Below are positions 1 through 12,000 of a stretch of 38,021 nt of DNA, piece after piece. A model generated the notes under the pieces. That model made no database searches, was not told the DNA's origin, and saw nothing but the letters and a program-made list of their open reading frames with translations. This DNA comes from an uncultured Muribaculaceae bacterium. GTDB taxonomy: Bacteria > Bacteroidota > Bacteroidia > Bacteroidales > Muribaculaceae. The stretch covers positions 1-38,021 of the forward strand of contig CANNVE010000024.1 of assembly GCA_947525975.1 (NCBI GenBank). Direction: 5' to 3'. Each line of letters begins with the position of its first letter. Within the stretch, counting starts at the first letter, position 1. The position numbers and the translations under genes were made by a program.

Positions 1-3000
1 GCACCCATTGATGGCGGCTCGGAGCGGTCGGCGATTTCGCGCATACCGCTGCACCCGGAGACGGGAGAGCCGATGTTTGAGGCGGCGGACAGGGTCACGG
101 CCTGGGACGGCCTTGTGGAGGCTGCCGGCGGCGAGAGGGATGCGGCAGACATTGCGATGGCGCAGATAGAGCAGGCCTCGGCTGACCTTGAAGCGTTGAG
201 GAAGAAGCCGCCCACGCTGAAGGCTCCGAAACTGAAAGGCTCTCCCATGGCCATGGCGCAGGCCAAGCGCGATGCCAACGAAGCGCATCAGAAGGCAATG
301 GCCGACTATCAGACGCTGATAGCAGAGGCGGAGGCCCGACAGAAAGCGTGGAACAGCATCATGGGTGTCTATACCTCACGCAATGCCGAGAGACGTGCGC
401 AGGAGGAAGCGGAGCGCAGAGCGCGTGACGCGCAGGCGCACGATGAAGCCACGGCAAGGTTTGAGGAGGAGCAGCGCGCAAAGGTGCAAAGGCAGGCCGA
501 GCAGGAAGCCTTGGGCGCCCATGCCGTGAACCCGAAGATCAAGGCGCGCTGGGATTCGGCTCCGAAGCTGGAGGGAAATGCCGATGCAATTACACTGCCC
601 GACGGCTCGGCCATGCGCGGACGCTACGTGCTGACCGAAGCGGGAGCCGCATCTGCGAGCCACGATGCGGGCAACGCCTACGCTCCCACCGATGGCTTCC
701 CCATGGACGAGAACGGACAGAGCGTGAACGACCGCGACTACCAGCGCGACAAGGACGCGCAGCGCATCGTTGAGCAGATGGCAGGGGCATACGACAGCCG
801 GGCGCTGCAGACTCCGGTCATCGTCAGCAAGGACGGCGTGGTGCTTTCGGGCAACAACCGCACCATGAGCGGCGACCTCGCCGCGCGTCAGGGAACCGAC
901 GGGGCCTACGTAGACTATCTGCGGGAATTCGGGGCGAAATTCGGCTTCACGCCGGAGCAGGTGCAGGGCATGAAGAATCCGCGCCTTGTGTTCGTGCCCG
1001 ATGAGACGCTTCCCTACGATGCCGCCATATTCTCACGCTTCAACGCGCAGGAGATGAAGTCGCAGAGCAAGCCCGAAGCCGCAGTGAAGCTCGGGAAGAT
1101 CGTTCCCGATGATGTCTTCGAAAGCATAGTCGGCGACATCTCGCGCTACGACCGCATGGGCGACTACTACGCCGACGAGAAAGCGTCGGCGAGAGCGCTG
1201 GGCGCTCTTCAGAGCGCGGGAGTGATCAATGACAAGCAGATGCCCGAAATGCGGACAGGCACGGCATTGTCGGCGGCAGGAAAGGAACTGATAGAGAACA
1301 CGCTCATCGGCAAGGTCTTCCAAACCTCGCCCGATGCCGTGCGCCAGATCATTTCCATGCCGACGCTTCGGCAGCCGATAGTGATGGGGCTTGGCGAGAT
1401 TGCCGCCAACCGTGCTCTCGGCAAGAGCGGCTACGGCCTCAGCGCGGAGCTTGCAAGGGCCGTTGACCTTGCGCACAAGGCTAAGAGCGCCATGCCGGAG
1501 ATATATGCGGAGGGCGTGCCGGTTTCGCCTTTCGGCAGGCAGCAGGGGCTGTTTGACGACGAGATGGGCGAGAGCGCCGTGACAGACGGAGTGGTCCTGC
1601 TGCTGGCCGACGTGCTCAACAGCGGCAGGCCGAGCGACCTGCGCAAGGTGCTTGCCGCGTACAACGCGCAGGCGATCGAGGGAGCGTCAGGGCAGGGCTA
1701 TATGGATCCGGAAACATTTGAGATGATGCCCCCCAAGACAAAGGAGACAGTATTGACAGACGTATTAAATCATTTTAAGAATGCAACCCCAAGAGAACAA
1801 CAGGCGCTCGTGGACGCAGCCATTGCGGACCGTAGGCGCAGAGCCGAGGCAGAACAACGTGGGCGAGACGAAGCAGGTGAACAAACTGCGGATGCTGTAC
1901 GACGCAGTGAAGAAAGCAGCCCAAGAAGAGGAGGACGAGAAACTCTACAACGAGGTGATGCGGGGCAAAGTGATTTACAGTCGACCGAGGCCGAAGGAAT
2001 AAACTATCGACTTTCGGATGAAGTGGATCAGAATGGCCGTCAGTTTGTCCTCAGCTCAAACGGAACTATTGAATTTGGATGGATTGACGCATCTACCGGC
2101 TTGACCGAAGCCCCGTTGCTGTTGAGCGAAGGAGTTATCACCAACCCAAAGACCAAGGATGGATATGGGCTGATTCATATCGAGGCCCGTCATGGAAAAC
2201 AAATCCGCGACAACGGATATTCTTCAGTCCTTGAATTCATTGAATCTGTAGCGGCTAATTGGTCAATCATACGAGAGGGCAAAGACCGCAATGGCAATCA
2301 GACTTATAGACTCATTGCCGAGGACAAGCACAACAATACCCTAATGGTGGAGTTGTCGGGAGACGGCACCTATTGGAATATAAATACCGCAGGAATCTTC
2401 AAGAGTTCCTACGGTAAGAATAATAGGGAGATTTATAACCGCCATACTACGGAAAATCAGTCTACCGAAACTGATGGAGTATCGCAGGATCCAGAGCGAA
2501 GCGGTACAGCTGAACCCTCCAGCATGGGCACTCCTAAATCTGACGGCAAAGATAATGCTTTGCCATCGGAAAAACAAATCTTTGGGGCTGAAAGTTCGCT
2601 TAATCAGCCGGAAGCCATGGGCGCGGGATTACCGGCAAGCATGGCTGCCGAGCCGAGCGAGGCGCAGAAGCGCACCGGAAACTACAGGATGGAGCATAGG
2701 CGCGTTGACGGCTACGAGATCAGCATTGAGAACAGGAAAGGCACTGTGCGCAGGGGCAAGGATGCCAATGGCGCGGAGTGCGAATCGGAAATGCACAACG
2801 ACTACGGCTATATCCGTGGGACTGAGGGCGTGGACGGCGACCGCATAGACGTATTCCTCTCTGACGCGCCGGATCAGGGCGATGTGTTTGTGGTTGACCA
2901 GTACAATCCCGATGGGTCGTTTGACGAGCACAAGGTGATGTACGGCTTTGCTGACGGCAAGGCTGCGCGTGATGCATACCTCGCCAACTATGAGCAGGGT

Positions 3001-6000
3001 TGGGAGCAGACAAGGCGACTGGACGTGACAGGCGTAAGCAAGGACGAGTTCAAGAAGTGGATTCAGTCGAGCAAGCGCAAGACCAAGCCGTTTGCCGAAT
3101 ATAAGAGTGTGACACCGATTGAGGAGAATGGCGTTGTCGGACGCTCGCTTACAGAATCAGAGGCAACAGAACTGTTGTCTCGTATGGAAGCGATCGCAGA
3201 AACAGCTCCAATAATTGACTTGACCCCCGAGAACTGGATTGCACAATTCGGTAAGGAGGGCAAGGTTACAACGCCAATCGGTGAGGTAAAAATGGGAGAG
3301 AATCAGTTTATTAAGCTATTCTCCCGGAAACGTGCTGAATACTTCGGCATGATTAAACCTACCCTCACCAATCCCGATGTCGTTCTCGAAGAAATAGACC
3401 CAAAAGAGGGAGCGGAAAGAGATAGCAAATACCTATTTATCAAAACTTTTGTGAAGTCAGACGGCTCACGTATTGTTCACTTTGAATCAGTGACAGTTCG
3501 CAAGGACGGCATGGAGGTATCTATCAGTAGCCATGAAATAAAAGATACTGCTATAAAAAACAAGATGCAGAACGATAAAATCCTGCATCTTGATAAAAAA
3601 TTGTCTCCCGATTCTGAAGTGCGCTTAACCGAGACTCCGATTGAGACGGAGGGACCGGACCTTGTTCCTACGTCCGACAACATATCTTCTGACGACAAAG
3701 TTAACACTTTATCGTCAGATAAACAAGAAAACAGGGCGGAAAGTTCTAAAGGCTACGCAATTACGCCTGCCACATACACCAACAAGAAAGGCAAGGAGAC
3801 GCCTATGCACCGACTGGAGTTCGGTCGCGAACTGACCAGAGAGGAAGAATCTGCGGTGAAGAAGTTCGCGAGCGAGAAGCAGGGCGAGGGTCGTTTCGCT
3901 CCTGCGCGTGGCTGGAGAGACCGAGAGAATGGCGGTTGGCTGTTCCGAACGGAGGAGGATGCGCGCCGGGCAGGTGAGATCATCGGCAATGAGGAGGCTG
4001 TGGCAGACCATCAGCCGCTGAGCCGCGGGGACATCGCCGATGCCGCAGCTGAAGCTGCGGGCCGGGACAAAAAGAGGGAGCGGAGGGCGCCGGCCAACCG
4101 CATTGATGCGGATGGCTTGGCTGCTGCGGACAAGCGGGATGGGACAGAGCCGCTTAAGCCCCAAGAACTGCGGGTCACTGACGAGATGAAGGCGGACGAG
4201 GATATTCTTCGTGACCTGCTTGGCATTGACGATGACGAGGTGGGAAATGTGCATTTCCGTGACCACGGCGAATTGACACCGGAGCAGAAGAGGAAGGTGT
4301 ATTCTGTAGGCGTCAACTACTCGCTCGGATACTTTGACCAAGGAATCACTTCATTCCCGGACTTTGCGCTTGCCATGGTGGGCAGGCTCGGACAGAAGAT
4401 CAAGCCTTGGCTTAAATCGTTCTACGAGGGCGCGAAGCGCATTCCCGGCTATGATGAATCGCTCTTCACCACAACGGAGGAGGTTGACCGCTTTGACGTG
4501 GCGAACTTCGATAAGCCGAGCGCAGATGTGCTGAAACAGGCAGAGATGATTGTGGCCGAACGCAAGGCAAAGGAGGCAACATCCCAGGCCGAGAAAGAAG
4601 TAATTGAAACCCGAAACCAAAAACGCAAGGAGCATGACAAGCAAACAGAAGCAGATACAGCAGCTCTTGGAGAAAAAGCAGAGGCTGTTGCAAGCAAAGC
4701 GGAAAGTCTCGCAGAAACTTCATCAGATCGAGACGAACTCAACCGAGCCGCAGAAGAAATAGACGATACACTTGACGAGGTCAACGACCAGTTGGCACTG
4801 CTTGGGTATTATGAAGCCGACCTCAACGCGCCGGAGCATGAGGTGTATGGACTGCGCCGGAGCGCAGAAAAGAAAGCCGTCAAGGATGCGACAAGACTTG
4901 CCAAGCAGCTGATCGGCGACCTCGGCATAGACTTGAATAAGGCCGCCGCTGAAGCTCCGGCCAGGAACAAAAAAAGGAACAAACCGCTTGCCGTTTCCAA
5001 TCTGACAGGCATCGATGGTGATATCACAATAAATCTGCCTATGCCGGACGGACGCAACCTGCATATCAATATCGGGCTGCAGCCTGCACATGAGCGTGGA
5101 GTAGAGCCTCATCGCGGAGGCGGGGCATGGGAGGGCGACAACCTTGAGGTTGACCGCATCATGTATCGCTTTGACCGACTGAACGGAAGGGGGGATGACA
5201 GCAACCATTTCCTCAATCCCGATGTGAACTATGCGCAGATGTTGGCTGACATTAAGCGCACGGCCAAGTGGGGAATGCCCAAGCAGGAGCAGTCGTCGGC
5301 AGAGTTTGTCAAGGATATGGCAGAGCGCATGGAGCGTGGAGAGTCTCCCTACACTGTCACGCCCGAAGTCGAGGCACAACTTGCCGAGCAACGGAAAGCA
5401 AAAACCGAGACAGGACCATACGATGATGGAGGGTATTCACAACGCCACGAAATCAAGGAGCGCGAGAAGAACGGCTTCAAGGTAGGTGAAAAGGTGTGGT
5501 ACACCCGGAATGACGGCAAGGGCAAGCGTGAACTTGCGACCATTGTTGACTTCGGCGGCGGTGCAGATGTGACGCTCGACACCGGCATGGCCCCGGTGAT
5601 GTATGAGGCTTGCGAGTGGTCGCAGATAGAAAAGCAGGAGCCGCAGACACCCCAATCCCAAAACATCTTTGAGGAAGCCGCACAGATAGCCGAAGCCGCC
5701 AAAGCCAAGCGCGAAATAAAGAAAACTGCATCCTCACAGAAGAAACAACCCGAAGTTAAACCCGAACAGCCGATTGGCGACCTGTTCAGCGGACTCTTTG
5801 CGGTTGAAAATAATAATAAGGAGCAAAGCGACCTGAAGGTCGATGAGTTCGATGAACCGATAGACAATGAGCAGAAAACTGACTTACAGCCTCGCTCCGG
5901 CTCTACCGAGCGAGAAAGAGGACACGAACCTCAACAGAATGAACCGTTGGGAAAGAGCCAGCGGAATGAAGCTGAACGAACTGACGGACGAGGAATGGGT

Positions 6001-9000
6001 GGACGTGGTGTCAGCCATACTGTGTCTGACGCAGAGCGAAGCGGAGGCGTATCTCGATCACATGAGAGCGCAGAACGCTTAACTCCACTCGCAGAGGGCG
6101 AACGCAGGAACTCGCGCAACAACCATGCCGAGCGAGGCACTGACTATGCGCCCAAGGGGGATGAGGCAAGAATCAAGGCAAACCTTGAAGCAATCCGTTT
6201 GGCAAAGCAGCTCCTTGAAAGCGGTGAGGAGGCTACGCCCAAGCAGATGACCATCCTGCGCAAGTTCAGCGGTTGGGGTGGACTTGGCAAGGCATTCAAC
6301 GAGGATACATATGGAGCGTACAATGCAGACGGCACTACGGCCTATCTGCGCAATGTCTTGACCAAACTGCTTGGAGAGCAAGGTTTCCAAGATGCCATCG
6401 ACAGCCGCAGGTCGGCCTACTATACCCCTGCGGAGGTAATTGACACCATGTGGGATATAGCCAAGGCAATGGGCTTCAAGGGCGGCAACATTCTTGAAGG
6501 CTCGGCAGGCATCGGGAATATTCTCGGACTGATGCCACGCGAGTTGAGCGACCGCAGCAATATCCATGCCGTTGAGATAGACAGCACAACAGGCGGCATC
6601 CTTTCGTTGCTCTATCCCGATGCAAAGGTAGAGATAACAGGTTTCCAAGATGCGAAGATACGCAACAACAGCGTTGACCTCGCAATAACCAACGTGCCGT
6701 TTGTCACCGGTTTGAAAGTGTTTGACCATACCGGCGACAAAGACCTCTCCACCAAGTTCCGCGACATTCACGATTTCTGCATAGCGAAGAATATCCGCAA
6801 GCTGCGCGAAGGAGGCATCGGTATCTTCATAACGTCAAGCGGCACGATGGACAACTCGGCACGTCTGCGCGCATGGATAACCAACGAGGGCAATGCTGAT
6901 GTTGTCGGAGCATTCCGTATGCACAACAAGACATTCGGAGGCACCGGGGCGACCTCGGACATCATTGTGGTACGCAAGCGCGTAAACGGTCGTGTGTCCC
7001 CCAATGCCATAGACATCACCGATGTGACAGGAGTGCGTGTGGTTGAATATAACACCGGGGACACTCGCAAGGTCAAAGGCCGGGAAGTTCCCATCATCAA
7101 GCGCATGAGTTTGGAGTTCAACAAGTATTTTGCTGAACATCCCGAAAACATGGCAGGTGAGATGATGTTCAACTTTGAGCGTGGCGAAACCTATCAGCCG
7201 ACAAGCAAGGCTCTCTTCCCAGCCAAGGGGAAACCGCAGAGCGAAATGCTGAAGCAGTGGGCAAGCCGTTTCTCTGCTATGGCAGAGCGGCGGGCCGATA
7301 ACAGTGAAATGGCTGAGGAAGCAGGAGCAACCGAAAGTATAGAGGACACGGCAAGCAAAATCAACGAGCAGCTTGGCGAGGGTGTCAAGGAGGGAAGCAT
7401 GGTGTTGAACTCGCAGGGAGAACTCTGCATGGCAAGAATGGGTGAAGCCGTACCCCTCGGACTCAATAAGAACAAAGTCAAGGGTCACACCAAGGCAGAG
7501 TGCTTCAAGGCATACACCGCCATCAAGAAAGCATTGTCGGATGTACTGGAATACCAGTCAACACACGAGGACAATGCCGGACTGGAGCCGCTGTTGAAAG
7601 GGTTGAACCATGCGTTTGATTCATTCACACGCACTTATGGCAACCTGCACAAGAATGCCGCAATCTCATTCCTGCGCAACGATGTTGACTTTTCAAGCAT
7701 TCTCGCTCTTGAAACCTATTCAGAGAAGGGAGACAAGAACGGCAACAAGGTTGTGCGTGTCGGAAAAACAGACATCTTCACCCGGCGCGTAATTGAGACC
7801 GAGAAAGAGCCTCAGCCTACAACAATCAAAGACGGCATCCTTGCAAGCCTCTACAAGAACGGCGGTGTGGATGTTGACTATATCGCAGACGCGCTTGGCA
7901 AACCGACCGATGAAGCAAGACGTGAGATTGTTGAAAGTGGACTGGGTTTTGAGAACCCTGCCAACGGCATGATGGAAGTATCGTACAAGTATCTGTCGGG
8001 CAATGTGCGTGAGAAACTGCACATCGCGCAGGAGAATAACGAGGATGGCCGCTATGATGCGAACATCGCCGCACTGGAAAGAGCGTTGCCTATGACAATC
8101 CCGGCCCACCTCATAGAATTTTCAATCGGTTCATCTTGGATCGAACCGAAACTATATGAGGACTTCGTTGAGGAAAAGACAGGAATCAGAGTGCAGCTGA
8201 CAAATGTAGGCGGCACTTGGTTTATGAAAACTCCGTGGAGCATATCCAACGAGAAGAACCGCGCCATGGCCGTGGTGAGCAAACTATGCGACAAGACCAT
8301 CATGGGACATGAACTGATAGAGGCTGCGATGACCAACCGCTCCATAACTGTCAGCAGAACCACAAAGAAATGGGACGGCACTTCCGAGACCATAACCGAC
8401 CGCGAAGCAACCAACGCTTGCTCTGCCAAAGTTGACGAGATACGCACGGAGTTCAAGGACTGGGCGCGAGGCAAGATGCAGACCGACCCGGAAATGTCGG
8501 CACTGATTGAGCATACTTACAACGAGAGGTTCAACAACTATGTGCCTATGTCAATCCCCGATGAGTTTGTGCCTACTCATTTCGGTGGGCAGGTAAGCGA
8601 ATTGCACGGCCATCCGTTTGCCCTGCGTCCGCATCAAGGCAAAGCCGTGGTACGCGGCACAACAGAGCCTGTCCTGCTTGCACATGAAGTGGGAACGGGC
8701 AAGACATTTACGCTCATCACCACCGCGATGGAGATGCGCAGACTTGGCACGGCACGAAAACCGATGATAGTTGTGCAGAACGCAACAGTCGGTCAGTTTG
8801 TGGAGAGCGCAAAGGAGATATACCCCAACGCCAAAGTGCTGACCATTGAGGAGGCCGACCGCACGGCAGAGGGCCGCAAGAACTTCTACGCCAAAATCAA
8901 ATACAACGACTGGGATATGATTGTGGTTCCGCAGTCGGTGTTTGAGCGCATCCCCGACAGCGAGGAACGCCAAATGGCATATATCAAGGACATCATCGAA

Positions 9001-12000
9001 GAAAAGATGATGGTGTTGGAAGCCATGCGCGAATCCGATGATACGGACGGACGAAACCCTATTGTACGACAGGCAGAGAAAGAACTTGCCGACCGTGAGG
9101 CTGAACTTGCCGACATCACAAAGGCGTTGGAAGAAAAGCGAGAAAGGACGCGGGGCAAGAAGCGTGACGAGAAGAAAGAAGCCACCACGCGTCAGAACGC
9201 GGAGGCAAGGGCAATGGAAATGCTTGACCGCGATGTGGACGATGTTGAGAACTTTGACGATATGGGCATCGATGCCATCCTTGTGGACGAGGCCCACGAA
9301 TACAAGCACCTCGGCTTTGCTACGGCAATGCAACGCGGAGTGAAAGGTGTTGACCCCTCCTATTCCAAAAAATCGCAGGGTGTATTCCTAAAGACGCAGG
9401 CCGTACTGGAGCGCAACCATGGACGTAACGTGGTGTTCGCCACAGGTACGCCAATCTCCAACACTGCGGCCGAGATATGGACGTTCATGCGCTATCTTAT
9501 GCCAGCCGACACGATGAAGGAGTATGGCATCTATTACTTTGATGATTTCGTGCGAAACTTCGGCAATATCTCCCAAATGGTAGAGTTCAAGACCAGTGGC
9601 AAGTTTGACGAGGTGAACCGCTTTGCCGGATATGTCAACCTGCCCGAACTTGTCAGAATATGGAGCGGAGTCTCCGATACCGTTCTCACTCGTGAAGCAG
9701 GAGGTGTCAGCGACAAGATACCCGATATTGAGGGAGGCAAGGCGCAAGACATCTTCCTGCCGCAGACACGCGCCCTGCGAAGCGTGATGAAGTTCGTGAA
9801 GAAAGAATTGCAACGCTATGAGGAGATGACTGGCAAGGAAAAGAAAGAGAACAGCCATATCCCTCTTACGATGTATGGCATAGCAAAGGCCGCAGCCGTT
9901 GATGCTCGCCTTGTCATTTCAGATGCAGAGGACGACCCCAACAGCAAGACCAATGCGGCAGTGCGCGAGACCCTGCGTTCACTGGAGGACAGCAAGGAGT
10001 ATAAAGGCACTGTTGCCATCTTTGCCGACAACTATCAGAACAAGCGCAGCGGATTCAATCTCTACGAGGACATCAAGGCGAAACTTATCAAGGCAGGTGT
10101 CCCCGAAGAGCAGATTGCAATCATCAAGTCGGGCATGACTATCAAGAAGAAACTTGACATATTCGAGAAAGTCAACGCCGGAGAAATCCGCGTGGTAATG
10201 GGTTCAACCTTTACCCTCGGGACCGGTGTGAATATCCAAGAGCGACTGCATGCCGCAATCCATGTGGACGCACCCAACCGCCCGATGGACTACACACAGC
10301 GCAACGGACGCATCCTGCGACAAGGAAACCTGCATAAAGACATGGGCATGCCTGTCCGTGTCCTCCGCTTTGGTGTCGAGGACAGCCTTGACGTGACCGC
10401 ATATCAGCGACTGAAAACCAAAGGCGCGATAGCGGACTCCATCATGAACGGCTCAAAGATGATGCAGAACTCCATGGAGAACCGAGTGCTTGAAGAAGAG
10501 GAGGACCAGTTTGGCGACATGACCGCCCAGTTGTCGGGAAGCCAGTATGCCATACTGAAGAACCAAGCCGAGCGCGAGGTGCGCAGTCTTGCCTCCAAAC
10601 TCAAACAGCATGAGATAGACCAAATCTATCTCCACAACTCAATTCCGAAAGAGAAAGGCTTCATCGCAGGGGCAGAACGCAGAATCAAGATCGAGACAGC
10701 CAACCTTGAAACCATAGGCAGGCATTTCCCCGATGGCAAGATAGACAAAATCACCATCGGCAAACTTTCCTTTGACGGCATTGAGGCTATGGAGGAGTTC
10801 TTCAAGGAACAGAACGCCAAGAAGAAAGAAGCCGCGGACAATGTGCAGGGAGCCGGGGAAGCATACCACAGCACTCTCACCGTCAATGTTAACGGTCTTG
10901 ACTTCGTTGTCACTACCGACATAGAGCGTGTTGTGTCGAGTAACGGACAAATAGCGTTTGACACATCCACATCAATGACACTGGAGTGTGAGGAACTGGG
11001 CATTAAGGAGGACGTACCCTACATGCGACTGAAAGAGGCTATGAAGATTATAGCCCAGGACATAGCTACGGGCGCACGCTCACAGAAGTCGTTGAAAGAT
11101 GCCCAGTACAGCCTCAGCAACCACACGGAACAGTTGGCGCAGATGGAAGCGCGTTATGGCAAGGAGTTCCCATTCGGCAAAGAGTTGGGAGCAGCCGAGG
11201 AGCGACTGGAGGAATACACCGAGAAGATGCGTGAGGAAATGATGGAAAAGGAGAAGAAGTATGCCGAAATTGACAAGGGCGTTGAGGCTGCTTCCAATGT
11301 AGAACTCACGGATGAGGACGAGACCCCATCAGAAACTAATGGCGACAAGACCAAGTTCAGAGTGATTGACTATGATATAGATGAATATGAGGCAGAACCA
11401 AGCAATGAAAAGGAAGAACGCGCCCTTGAACTTGCAGGGAAACTCAACACGCCCATTACCCTTATAACCTCTGCGGATGAAATAGGCATGCTGCCTACAA
11501 GCCGTCAGCGTCATGCCAAAGGTTGGATAACTTCAGGTGGAGAAATTGTAATCGTTGTTCCCAACAACACTGATGTTGCGGACATCGAGAACACGGTCGT
11601 GCATGAGATAGTGGGGCATGACGGACTGGAGGCTATGATTGGGCCGGAACGTATGGACGAGTTTATGACGGAGGTCTATGACCATGCCGGACAGGGCATA
11701 AAGAAAAAGATCGATGCGAGAGCCGACAAGGAGTATTCCGATGACATAGACCGCATGACCCGTCAGAAAGGCGGCGGTGTGTTTGCAAAAGCCGAGGCTA
11801 CTGTTGAGGCAAATGCCAAGAAACGTGACGGCCATTATCAACGAGAGGCCACCAAGGAGTATATGGCAGATATGGCAGGAGAGATCGGAGACAAGGGATT
11901 TGAGCGCATGAGCCAAGAGGAACTGACCCTATGGGGCAAAATCAAGGTCAAGGTTCAGCAGTTCCTCGACAAGTTCCTGCGCGGACTGAAAATTGCCAAG

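Noticed and set aside
8551-9333. 260-codon minus-strand open frame over the helicase domain
   Set aside because: The helicase motifs on the plus strand explain the coding signal; this frame is a shadow.
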